Shown: in pieces, positions 25,336-32,489 of the stretch
Layout: each line of letters opens with the position of its first letter
Position numbering within the stretch: position 1 is the first letter of the stretch
The notes under the pieces: model-generated
Told to the model about the DNA's origin: nothing
Databases searched by the model: none
What the model saw: only the letters and a program-made list of their open reading frames with translations
Assembly (NCBI GenBank): GCA_900315525.1
Contig: OMZO01000019.1
Span: 22,516-86,515, forward strand
Length of the DNA: 64,000 nucleotides
From: an uncultured Prevotella sp.
GTDB lineage: Bacteria; Bacteroidota; Bacteroidia; Bacteroidales; Bacteroidaceae
Direction of reading: 5' to 3'
Translations under genes and position numbers: made by a program

Positions 25336-25365
25336 CGTCATGGTCGTTACAGTTTGATTTGTCCG

Positions 25366-25373
25366 CAAAGATA
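25366..25373 (-). promoter_or_regulatory. -7 element for GH51 gene 2
   Basis: The minus strand reads TATCTTTG, about 30 bp before the ATG. Confidence 0.6.
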
Positions 25374-25540
25374 CGACTTTTTTTGGTAATCGGCCTTTTT
25401 TTGTGCCTTTAATTTTATTTAAAGCCGTGTAGATCCGTGCCTAAATATATGCCTTGCGACACGATTCAGCCCCCTCGTCGGTGCTTTGTCGCAGATCGCC
25501 GCCCCTGTCGCCACAACCTCAGCCGAAAGTCCCCCAAATA

Positions 25541-25572
25541 TTTGCGTATCCCCCAAACTCGCCGTACCTTTG
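25541..25572 (+). promoter_or_regulatory. Promoter for small peptide gene A
   Basis: TTTG (25541-25544), a 20-bp spacer and TACCTTTG (25565-25572). The peptide ATG is 53 bp downstream; the leader is AT-rich. Confidence 0.78.
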
Positions 25573-25625
25573 CATCGTCAAAAGGACAATTAATCAACAG
25601 TATAAACATTAAAAATTATAAGATT

Positions 25626-25826
25626 ATGAAGAAATTTTTATTGATAGAGACAACGCTTCTGAGTGCATTTGTTGCAGTATTAATGGTATGTGCATCCTTG
25701 TCAACGAGTCATGACGACACCATTTCTGCAGAGATCGACGTGCAGACCAGCGCCCAGGGCGCAACCCATGCTTCGACTTCTTATCATAGTATTTATAAAT
25801 TAGGTGGAGTCTATCCCGAACCATAA
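25626..25826 (+). CDS. Small exported peptide A, unknown family
   Basis: This 66-residue product starts MKKFLLIETTLLSAFVAVLM and has one N-terminal hydrophobic segment (a signal peptide or membrane anchor, with Cys22 at its end; the residues before the Cys do not fit a good lipobox). A variable acidic linker (SHDDTISAEID) follows, then a C-terminal part, QTSAQGATHASTSYHSIYK plus LGGVYPEP. The C-terminal 28 residues are identical in copy B. The peptide does not match the NVEALA-type small secreted peptides of Bacteroidota that I know, nor GG-leader RiPP precursors. The duplicated promoter and perfect conservation of the tail indicate a real gene. A secreted signal, a toxin-like peptide or a precursor that is processed are all possible. 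Confidence 0.78.
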   Translation: MKKFLLIETTLLSAFVAVLMVCASLSTSHDDTISAEIDVQTSAQGATHASTSYHSIYKLGGVYPEP

Positions 25827-25936
25827 GGATACATTCCCCTTTTTATGGAATTTGCCAAAATAAAAGAGAGTTGACCTGTTAAAATTAACCAGCCAACTCA
25901 CTTACTTAAATCTTATGATTAGATAAATCGAGAGAT

Positions 25937-26500
25937 TTAATTAATTGCATCCTCAAATGACAGTAAGTTACCTTTACTGTCATATACCCCACTATTAAGT
26001 ATTGCCGTACCACTTATTGTATGTTGAACACGTGTTATCTCATGCTCTAAAAGGAGATCATTGATTTGAATAGTCATTTCCATACTTGTAATGCGTTTGA
26101 TAGTAATATCCCCTTCAAGATCTCTCCAGTCATAGGTATTAACACTAATCTCAGTTGGTCTTCTAAATTCTTGAACTGAAAGTCTGTTAATGCCAAACAC
26201 TTCACCTTCTTTTAGTTCTGAAACTTTGGATGGGGATATGTGTACCGTCAATTCATGACCTTTAAGTGGGAAATTGGGGTCAGTTACAGCATTTACACAT
26301 AAGTACATTCCATTTCTTTTTGTCTGCTCTGCCGTACAATTTACAGCATAGAATGATTCCCCATCCACTTTCATCGTCATCTGTCCTTTAGACGGATTAC
26401 CACCATTGATCTCATCATCATCACTACTACCACTACACGTACTAGAACTTAATGCCACCATCATGGTCAGCATCATAATAGTTGAAAAAATCTTCTTCAT
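25937..26500 (-). CDS. Putative surface lipoprotein between the two peptide genes
   Basis: The 187-residue protein has a signal sequence ending ALSSSTC (Cys22) directly followed by SGSSDDDE. Ser/Asp/Glu-rich tags next to the lipidated Cys are the known export signal that places lipoproteins on the outside of Bacteroidota cells. The -1 residue is Thr, which is not ideal for signal peptidase II. The rest looks like a small beta-rich domain. I recognise no family. It is on the strand opposite to the two peptide genes and lies exactly between them; a -7 element (minus strand TACCTTTG) is at 26530-26537. A receptor or binding role for the peptide is an attractive guess, not shown. Confidence 0.72.
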   Translation of the reverse strand: MKKIFSTIMMLTMMVALSSSTCSGSSDDDEINGGNPSKGQMTMKVDGESFYAVNCTAEQTKRNGMYLCVNAVTDPNFPLKGHELTVHISPSKVSELKEGEVFGINRLSVQEFRRPTEISVNTYDWRDLEGDITIKRITSMEMTIQINDLLLEHEITRVQHTISGTAILNSGVYDSKGNLLSFEDAIN

Positions 26501-26529
26501 ATTTTAATCTTGTTAATAGAATTAGAATG

Positions 26530-26537
26530 CAAAGGTA
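26530..26537 (-). promoter_or_regulatory. -7 element for the lipoprotein gene
   Basis: The minus strand reads TACCTTTG, 29 bp before the ATG of the lipoprotein. Confidence 0.6.
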
Positions 26538-26765
26538 GACAATAATCTTGAGAAAAACGAATCTTGCATAGAAAAGTTTATGTTGGAGGTCATTTGAGTT
26601 TGATGATGTCGCTCCATCTTATTGTGGAATAGCAAGCGTAAAAACAAAATTAATTTGCGACACACCTCCACCCCTTCGCCGGCACTTTGTCGCAGATCCC
26701 TGCCCCTGTCGCCACAACCTTAGGTAAATGTCTGCTAAATATTTCTCCATCTCCCAAAACCGCCG

Positions 26766-26773
26766 TACCTTTG
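26766..26773 (+). promoter_or_regulatory. -7 element for small peptide gene B
   Basis: TACCTTTG; the box 20 bp upstream reads TTTC instead of the TTTG of copy A, so expression of copy B may be weaker. Confidence 0.68.
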
Positions 26774-26837
26774 CATCGTCGATAAGACAAAACGATATTA
26801 ATTAATCAACAGTATAAACATTAAAAATTATAAGATT

Positions 26838-27041
26838 ATGATGAAGAAGTTTTTATTGATAGAGACGACGCTTTTGAGCGCATTTATCGCAGTTTTAATG
26901 ACATGTGCATCCTTGTCAACCAACAATAGTGACGAAAACCTTGCAGTCAATGACATACAGACCAGCGCCCAGGGCGCAACCCATGCTTCGACTTCTTATC
27001 ATAGTATTTATAAATTAGGTGGAGTCTATCCCGAACCATAA
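26838..27041 (+). CDS. Small exported peptide B, unknown family
   Basis: This is the second copy of the small peptide (67 residues; starts MMKKFLLIETTLLSAFIAVL). A homologous start at the second Met (26841) would make it exactly parallel to copy A. The hydrophobic N-terminal segment differs at a few positions, the linker is replaced (NNSDENLAVNDI), and the C-terminal 28 residues from QTSAQGATHAS to the end GGVYPEP are the same as in copy A. yifB begins on the other strand only about 20 bp after the stop. No function is known; see copy A. Confidence 0.78.
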   Translation: MMKKFLLIETTLLSAFIAVLMTCASLSTNNSDENLAVNDIQTSAQGATHASTSYHSIYKLGGVYPEP

Positions 27042-27062
27042 GGATACATTCCCCTTGTGACA

Positions 27063-28610
27063 CTATAGTCCGCGCTCCGCCCAATCTCCACGATCCAAGT
27101 TACGATACCCAATGGCCTCAGCAATATGATGGCCTTGTATCTGCTCTACACTCTCAAGGTCAGCAATCGTACGCGCCACCTTCAAGATACGACTATAGGC
27201 ACGAGCAGAAAGCGACAGTCGTTCCATAGCCATGCGTAACATTTCCAGACTCTGGGTATCAGGCTCAGCAAACTGATGAACCATTCTCTCAGTCATCTGC
27301 GCATTACAGTGAATACTCTTAATATCGCTATACCGTTTCTCTTGAATCTGTCGCGCCTTGATAACCCGCTCACGTATCGTGGCACTAGGTTCACCGGGCT
27401 GCATCTGTGCCAATTCCTTAAAAGGCACAACAGGTACCTCGCAGTGAAGATCAATCCTATCCAACAAGGGACCACTTATCTTAGAAAGGTAACGGCTGAT
27501 TTGTCCAGGCGTGCAGACACAATGGTGAGTAGGATCGCCATAATAACCACAGGGACAGGGGTTCATTGAGGCTACAAACATGAAAGAACAAGGATATTCT
27601 ACGGTGTATTTAGCACGAGAGATGGTTATCTTGCGGTCCTCAAGCGGTTGGCGCAGCACCTCTAGCGTGCTTTTACTAAACTCTGGTAACTCATCGAGGA
27701 ACAGTACCCCATTGTGAGCAAGACTGACTTCACCAGGCTGGGCTTTATTAGTGCCACCCGTCATAGCTACTTGTGACACTGTATGGTGAGGACTTCGGAA
27801 AGGCCGTTGGGAGATAAGTGATGTACCACTTGATAGTTTGCCTGCTACAGAATGAACCTGTGTAGTCTCAAGACTCTCAGCCAGCGTGAGAGGTGGCAAG
27901 ATGCTTGGCAGACGCTTGGCCATCATCGACTTGCCACTTCCAGGAGGCCCAATCATGATGATATTATGGCCACCGGCAGCCGCTATCTCCAATGCACGCT
28001 TCACACTCTCTTGGCCTTTCACATCGGCGAAATCGAGGTCAAAGCTATATTGGTGTTCATAAAACTCCTTACGAGTATCGACAAATGTAGGCTCTAAATG
28101 CGTATTGCCATTAAAAAAACTGATAACATCAGAAAGATTGTCCATGCCATAGACATCGAGGTTGTTAACGACAGCAGCCTCACGTGCATTCTCTCGAGGC
28201 ACAATAAGGCCTTTGAACTGTTCCTTACGAGCACGGATAGCGACGGAAAGGACACCACTGACAGGTTTAAGTTTGCCATCGAGACCAAGTTCCCCTATCA
28301 TCATGTATTCGCTTAACATCACATCGTTGACCTTACCATGGGCAGCAAGGATGCCTATGGCCAATGGCAAATCATAGCCACTACCTTCTTTGCGAATATC
28401 GGCTGGAGAAAGATTAATAGTTAGTTCTGCCGTAGGCGGCTTGAAGCCTATATTGGTTATGGCAGCACGAATACGGTCATAACTCTCCTTGACAGCCGTA
28501 TCGGCTAATCCAGAAAGATGGAACATGACACCACGTGTCATATTGACTTCGATAGTAATTGTGGTAGCCTCCAGTCCCATGACTTCGGCACAGAATGTTT
28601 TAACTAACAT
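27063..28610 (-). CDS. YifB family Mg chelatase-like AAA ATPase (ComM-like)
   Basis: The 515-residue protein has the N-terminal Lon-protease-like fold ([20 protein letters not shown]), a central AAA+ Mg-chelatase domain with Walker A GPPGSGKS near residue 216, Walker [11 protein letters not shown], a CPCGYYGD zinc-like loop, and the C-terminal Mg_chelatase_C helices. The family includes ComM, a hexameric helicase that promotes branch migration during natural transformation. Length is normal. It is transcribed alone on the minus strand between the peptide genes and an envelope lipoprotein gene. Confidence 0.92.
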   Translation of the reverse strand: MLVKTFCAEVMGLEATTITIEVNMTRGVMFHLSGLADTAVKESYDRIRAAITNIGFKPPTAELTINLSPADIRKEGSGYDLPLAIGILAAHGKVNDVMLSEYMMIGELGLDGKLKPVSGVLSVAIRARKEQFKGLIVPRENAREAAVVNNLDVYGMDNLSDVISFFNGNTHLEPTFVDTRKEFYEHQYSFDLDFADVKGQESVKRALEIAAAGGHNIIMIGPPGSGKSMMAKRLPSILPPLTLAESLETTQVHSVAGKLSSGTSLISQRPFRSPHHTVSQVAMTGGTNKAQPGEVSLAHNGVLFLDELPEFSKSTLEVLRQPLEDRKITISRAKYTVEYPCSFMFVASMNPCPCGYYGDPTHHCVCTPGQISRYLSKISGPLLDRIDLHCEVPVVPFKELAQMQPGEPSATIRERVIKARQIQEKRYSDIKSIHCNAQMTERMVHQFAEPDTQSLEMLRMAMERLSLSARAYSRILKVARTIADLESVEQIQGHHIAEAIGYRNLDRGDWAERGL

Positions 28611-28657
28611 AGTATCTTAGATTTAAAATTAGTGTTTCTCTTGCGTGGCCCTCCTTT

Positions 28658-29665
28658 CTACTCTTTCTTCTCGAGTATGCTTTCTATCTTCTGCATGAGC
28701 TCGTAGGGGTTGAGGGAGTGGGCGATGATCTTGCCCTGGCTGTCGGTGACGATGTTGTCGGGGACATGGCTGAGGCCCGTGAGCTCGAGCAGGTGGGTCT
28801 CCCACATCTTGCCGTCGCAGACGGTGGTGGCCATCAGGGTGTCGCTCGATGCCTTGCGACGGATATTGCGCACATCGGCATCGAGGCAGATGCTGAGGAG
28901 CTTCAGATCGCCTCCGTAACGCTGGCGCTTGGACTGGAGCTGGCGCTCCATGCTCTGGCTCTCGTAGTTCTCGCTGCTCCACACGCTGATGACATTGCAC
29001 TTGGCGTCGAGGTCGGAGGACTTGACGGGGCGCCCGAGGACATCGGTGACGGTGAAGGCGGGCAGACGGCCACCGTCGCGGAGGTAGCGCAGGCCTTCGA
29101 AGCGTCGGAGGAACTTGTCGAGTCCGGTGGTGTCGCGGTGGTTCTTCAGGATGGCTTGGGCGAGCTCGATGGCACGGGGGTAGTTGGGCGCGGGCGTCTG
29201 GACGAAGTAACGACGCAGGAGGTAGGTGGCGAAGGGCGACGCGGGGTTGTCCTTGATGAAATTGGCCACGGAGAGGGCGAACTCAGGGGGTGTCTGGTCG
29301 ATGTTGCTCTTGCGGAACTTCGTGAACTCCTCGTTCTCACGGTTGCCGGTGACCTTGGCCTCGCGCAGGTGGGAGGCGTCGGCCTCGATGGTGATCTCGT
29401 CGCCCTTGGTGCCGAAGACGGGCAGCTCGGTGAAGTTGGGGAAGACGAGGACGAAGGTGGTGGAGTCTTCAAGGGGGATCTCGTAGTGGAAGCGCCCCTT
29501 GACGACGGCGATGGTATCCATCTCACGGTTACCATCGGCACCGTAGATGTAGAGCTCGCCCTGATTGAAGCCCTTGAAGGTGCCTTCGAGCAAGAACGTC
29601 TGTCGCTCTTCGCCACAGGCGGCGAGGAGCAACAGCGTGAGGAGGGCGGCCAGAAGGTGCTTCAT
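28658..29665 (-). CDS. DUF4369/thioredoxin-fold lipoprotein lacking active-site cysteines
   Basis: The 335-residue lipoprotein (MKHLLAALLTLLLLAAC, Cys17) has an N-terminal DUF4369-type beta domain (FLLEGTFKGFNQGELYIYG) and a C-terminal thioredoxin fold (LPAFTVTDVLGRPVKSSDL). At the position of the usual W-C-x-x-C motif the sequence is VWSSENYESQ, so both redox cysteines are gone and disulfide exchange is unlikely. Later landmarks such as HVPDNIVTDSQGKII are kept. Related proteins are common in Prevotella and Bacteroides, some near TPR proteins. It follows the OmpA/TPR lipoprotein gene by 18 bp, in the same operon. Confidence 0.85.
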   Translation of the reverse strand: MKHLLAALLTLLLLAACGEERQTFLLEGTFKGFNQGELYIYGADGNREMDTIAVVKGRFHYEIPLEDSTTFVLVFPNFTELPVFGTKGDEITIEADASHLREAKVTGNRENEEFTKFRKSNIDQTPPEFALSVANFIKDNPASPFATYLLRRYFVQTPAPNYPRAIELAQAILKNHRDTTGLDKFLRRFEGLRYLRDGGRLPAFTVTDVLGRPVKSSDLDAKCNVISVWSSENYESQSMERQLQSKRQRYGGDLKLLSICLDADVRNIRRKASSDTLMATTVCDGKMWETHLLELTGLSHVPDNIVTDSQGKIIAHSLNPYELMQKIESILEKKE

Positions 29666-29683
29666 ACAGGTGACGAGGGGTTT

Positions 29684-31357
29684 TTACTTCTGGATCTTGG
29701 CCAGCTCGATATCCTTGGCGGCGTAGTCGGCATAGGAGGCGTCGCGGGCGACGGCCTTGCGCAGGGCCTCGGCGGCATCGGCGGTGTTACCCATGCGGGC
29801 ATAGAGGATGGCCTTGAGGTACTCGGTGGTGGCGTCGGGGTTCTTCACATAGCGCAGGGTGATGTCGGCAGAAGCGTAGTTCTTGTTGAGGATCTGCGCG
29901 AGGGCGGCGCTGTTGGAATAGACGTCGGCAAAGTCCTGCTCGGCCTGGGCGAAGTTGCCCTTGGCGAGGTTGAGGTTGCCGAGGACTTCGTTGAGACCGT
30001 TGGCATCGGTGGCGCTGGCGATATACTGCTCGGCGGTGGCTATGTCGCCATTAGTGAGGGCGAGCATGCCGAGGTTGGCCTTGGCTTCGGCGAGGGCGGG
30101 AGCGACACGCTGGGCCTGCTGGATATAGTCGCGGGCGACGTCGTAGTTACCCTTGGCATAGGCGAGGGTGGCGAGGTTGTTGTAAGCGCGGCCATCGTTG
30201 GGATAGACCTGGGTGGCGAGCTTGTAGATCTGCTCCTTGCGGGCGGCATCATCGCTGATGGCCGCACCGTAGAGGAGCTCCTCGATGCTAAGCTTGGTGG
30301 CGTCGGCCTGGATCTGATCGAGTATCTGGGCATCGCTACGACCGATGGTCTCGTAGTTGATCGTCAGGCGTGAACGGCGGAGCTGGGGCAGGATGCCGTC
30401 AGCGAGTTCACGGAAGGCGGCGGAGATGTTCTTGATCTGCTGCTCGCGCTCCTGAGGATCCTTATACATGGAGAGGACGCGCAGGATGATGTCCTTGTCC
30501 TGGATGTCGCTGGCCTGGACGAGCTCCTGGAAGCCTTCCCAGTCCTGAGCGGTGTAACGGGCATCGACATTGGCGTCCATCTTGATCTTCTTCAGTTCCT
30601 GATTGACATACTGCTCGGAAGCCTTCTGGCGCTGGTTGGCGAGCTTGTCGTTGATGCTGAAGCCACCATCGGGAGAGGCGTAGGCAGAGACTTCGACATT
30701 GTCGAGGTTAAGACCTTCGCGGTCGTCGTTGATCTGCTTGAGCATGCGGACGAACTCCTGGACGGAGTTGTTCTTGAGTTCGCTCTTGCGGATGTTGGCC
30801 TGCTGGATGAGGAACTTGATGTTGGCCTCCTGCTTCTTCTTCGTGATGCGCTGGTAGGCATCGGGAGCGATGGCGGCACTGGCGGTGGTGACGGTGCGGC
30901 GGTAGAGCTCGGAGGTGGCGATGATGCCATCGGCGACCTTCACAGCGGGGATCTCGACCTGCTTCTTGCCGAGGCGGGCATCGAAGGTGAGGTACATCTC
31001 GGCCTTGTTGTCGCCGACATAGGCGAAGTTGGTCTTCATCGTATAGTTACCACCGACACGGTAGTAGATGGTCTGGTCGTTGCCATTGACGCCCTCGCCC
31101 TGGAAGGTGGCGGTGTTGCCACGGACAATCTGACCGTTGGAGTAACGGAGCTCGGGGATGACGGTGACGACGGCCTTCTTCTTCATATACTTCTCGGGGA
31201 AGTGGCCATTGATGGTTGCGGGGACTGTGCCCGTCTGGGTTTCCAGAGGATTAGGCGTGACAGTGAAGTTGTCTGCGGAGAGTGGTCCAAGCTTGGAGCA
31301 CGAAGAAAGGAGCATCAGGGATGCGGCAGACAAAAGGAGAAAATTTTTTTTCTGCAT
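29684..31357 (-). CDS. Lipoprotein with OmpA-like and TPR regions
   Basis: This 557-residue lipoprotein (MQKKNFLLLSAASLMLLSSC, Cys20) has three parts: an N-terminal beta-rich region with VTPNPLETQTG; a central region like the OmpA C-terminal domain (VEVSAYASPDGGFSINDKLANQRQKASEQY), which normally binds peptidoglycan; and C-terminal TPR helices (YNNLATLAYAKGNYDVARDYI, AEAKANLGMLALTNGDIATAEQYI). This suggests an envelope scaffold. Its start lies only 25 bp after tRNA-Leu on the same strand with no clear separate promoter, so it may be transcribed from the tRNA-Leu promoter. The DUF4369 lipoprotein gene follows. Confidence 0.85.
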   Translation of the reverse strand: MQKKNFLLLSAASLMLLSSCSKLGPLSADNFTVTPNPLETQTGTVPATINGHFPEKYMKKKAVVTVIPELRYSNGQIVRGNTATFQGEGVNGNDQTIYYRVGGNYTMKTNFAYVGDNKAEMYLTFDARLGKKQVEIPAVKVADGIIATSELYRRTVTTASAAIAPDAYQRITKKKQEANIKFLIQQANIRKSELKNNSVQEFVRMLKQINDDREGLNLDNVEVSAYASPDGGFSINDKLANQRQKASEQYVNQELKKIKMDANVDARYTAQDWEGFQELVQASDIQDKDIILRVLSMYKDPQEREQQIKNISAAFRELADGILPQLRRSRLTINYETIGRSDAQILDQIQADATKLSIEELLYGAAISDDAARKEQIYKLATQVYPNDGRAYNNLATLAYAKGNYDVARDYIQQAQRVAPALAEAKANLGMLALTNGDIATAEQYIASATDANGLNEVLGNLNLAKGNFAQAEQDFADVYSNSAALAQILNKNYASADITLRYVKNPDATTEYLKAILYARMGNTADAAEALRKAVARDASYADYAAKDIELAKIQK

Positions 31358-31382
31358 ACTTAAAGAGGTGTTATAGTATTAG

Positions 31383-31468
31383 TGCCGCGAGCGGGACTCG
31401 AACCCGCACGACCTTTTCGGGTCAAGGGATTTTAAGTCCCTCGTGTCTACCAATTCCACCATTGCGGC
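31383..31468 (-). tRNA. tRNA-Leu (anticodon TAA)
   Basis: A type II tRNA of 86 nt with anticodon loop CTTAAAA (TAA), T arm GCGGG/CCCGC with TTCGAGT, and long variable arm. The acceptor stem GCCGCAA/TCGCGGC has an A-C mismatch at the sixth pair. The CCA is not encoded. The promoter is at 31494-31525. Confidence 0.93.
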
Positions 31469-31493
31469 AAGCCAGAATGCTTGATTTCGGGCG

Positions 31494-31525
31494 CAAAGGT
31501 AAGGCTAATTCTTGGAATAGCCAAA
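31494..31525 (-). promoter_or_regulatory. Promoter for tRNA-Leu
   Basis: The minus strand has TTTG (31522-31525), a 20-bp spacer and TACCTTTG (31494-31501). It probably also drives the lipoprotein gene downstream of the tRNA. Confidence 0.78.
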
Positions 31526-31568
31526 TATTTTGCGGATATTTTCCAAGTTTTTCTACCTTATTAACGGT

Positions 31569-32405
31569 TCAGATGGCGGCAAGGGCCAGTGAATAGTACT
31601 TGGAGTCGGGGCTGTCGGCGCGCGATGGGAGCACACAACAGCACTGGGTGCCCTGGAGCACACCGGCGGTCTTGGCGTAGCCGAAGAGGGTGAGCGTCTT
31701 GTAGAAGACGTTGCCGGCGACGATATCGGGGAAGATGAGGGCATCGGCCTGACCGTCGATGACGGAGCGGATGCCTTTCTCACGGAGGCTCACGCTGTCG
31801 AGGGAGGTCTTGAGGTCGAGGGGACCGTCGATGATGCAGCGACCGAAGGCGCCCGTCTGGGCCTCGGCGATGATCTCGAGGTAATCGACGGTATAGGGGA
31901 AGGTCTTGGCGCTGACCTTCTCGGCACAGTGGATGAGGGAGATGCGGGGCTCCTCGATGCCGAGGGCGTGGCAGACGTAGTTGACATAGTGGATCTGCTG
32001 GCGGCGCTGGGCCTCGGTGGGCACGGGGATGACGGCGGCATCGGTGAAGAAGAGGAGCTTCTCGTATTTGGGGATCTCGGCCATCGCGACGTGGGTGAGC
32101 ACATGGCCGGGGCGCAGGATGCCATTCTCCTTGTCGAGGATGGCGCGCAGGAGGGTATCGGTGTTGATGAGTCCCTTCATGAGGATGTCGGCCTCGCCGC
32201 GCTTGCAGAGATCGACGGCTCGGCGGGCGCACTCGTCCTTGTCGTCGCCATCGACGTAGATAGGTTCGATGAAGCCCATCTCCACACCTTTCTCTACGGC
32301 GTAGCGGGTGCTGGCATCACGGGCGCAGACGACGGCTACGCGCTTCTTGTCACCTCGTTTCTGAAGGAAGACGATCATGTCGTTCAGGGTCTTAATTGGT
32401 TGCAT
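31569..32405 (-). CDS. Phosphate acetyl/butyryltransferase family protein
   Basis: The 278-residue protein has the PTA/PTB fold; ILMKGLINTDTLLRAIL and GHVLTHVAMAEIP are typical of the phosphate butyryltransferase group, which moves an acyl group between CoA and phosphate. The C-terminal GPLDLKTSLD and LIFPDIVAGNVFYKTL blocks are present. It is about 20-30 residues shorter than the usual 300 or more, the gap apparently lying after FIEPIYVDG. A butyrate kinase gene normally accompanies it but is not seen here, so the physiological acyl group is unclear. The -7 element at 32433-32440 is divergent from the GH95 promoter. Confidence 0.83.
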   Translation of the reverse strand: MQPIKTLNDMIVFLQKRGDKKRVAVVCARDASTRYAVEKGVEMGFIEPIYVDGDDKDECARRAVDLCKRGEADILMKGLINTDTLLRAILDKENGILRPGHVLTHVAMAEIPKYEKLLFFTDAAVIPVPTEAQRRQQIHYVNYVCHALGIEEPRISLIHCAEKVSAKTFPYTVDYLEIIAEAQTGAFGRCIIDGPLDLKTSLDSVSLREKGIRSVIDGQADALIFPDIVAGNVFYKTLTLFGYAKTAGVLQGTQCCCVLPSRADSPDSKYYSLALAAI

Positions 32406-32432
32406 AGGTTACTAATTTTTGGTTTTATGCTG

Positions 32433-32440
32433 CAAATATA
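32433..32440 (-). promoter_or_regulatory. -7 element for phosphate acyltransferase
   Basis: The minus strand reads TATATTTG, 27 bp before the ATG at 32405. Confidence 0.55.
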
Positions 32441-32452
32441 CGAAAATTTTTA

Positions 32453-32460
32453 TATCTTTG
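32453..32460 (+). promoter_or_regulatory. -7 element for GH95 gene
   Basis: TATCTTTG lies 29 bp before the GH95 ATG. No TTTG is found at -33, which fits a promoter needing an activator such as the AraC protein encoded downstream. Confidence 0.58.
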
Positions 32461-32489
32461 CAAGCGAAAATGGCTAAAACCGAAAAAAT

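Larger units (their letters stand above)
25454..25841 (+). repeat. Segmental duplication, copy A
   Basis: The segment runs from TTGCGACAC through the promoter, leader and whole small-peptide gene to a short 3' tail. It is repeated at 26655-27056. Upstream blocks (TTTGTCGCAGATC, CCCCTGTCGCCACAACCT, CGCCGTACCTTTGCATCGTC) are conserved, the middle of the gene differs, and the last 99 bp (25743-25841) are identical in both copies. Confidence 0.85.
26655..27056 (+). repeat. Segmental duplication, copy B
   Basis: This is the second copy of the segment at 25454-25841, in the same orientation and about 1.2 kb away. The final 99 bp (26958-27056) match copy A without a mismatch, while the signal-sequence part and promoter have diverged. 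Confidence 0.85.

Noticed and set aside
22783-25389. An 868-codon plus-strand frame opposite GH51 gene 2
   Set aside because: It is rich in R, H and L with no recognisable domain, and it runs antisense to a clear GH51 enzyme.
28718-30373. A 551-codon plus-strand frame across two lipoprotein genes
   Set aside because: G/V/E/L-rich shadow of GC-rich codons; it crosses a gene boundary and has no domain.
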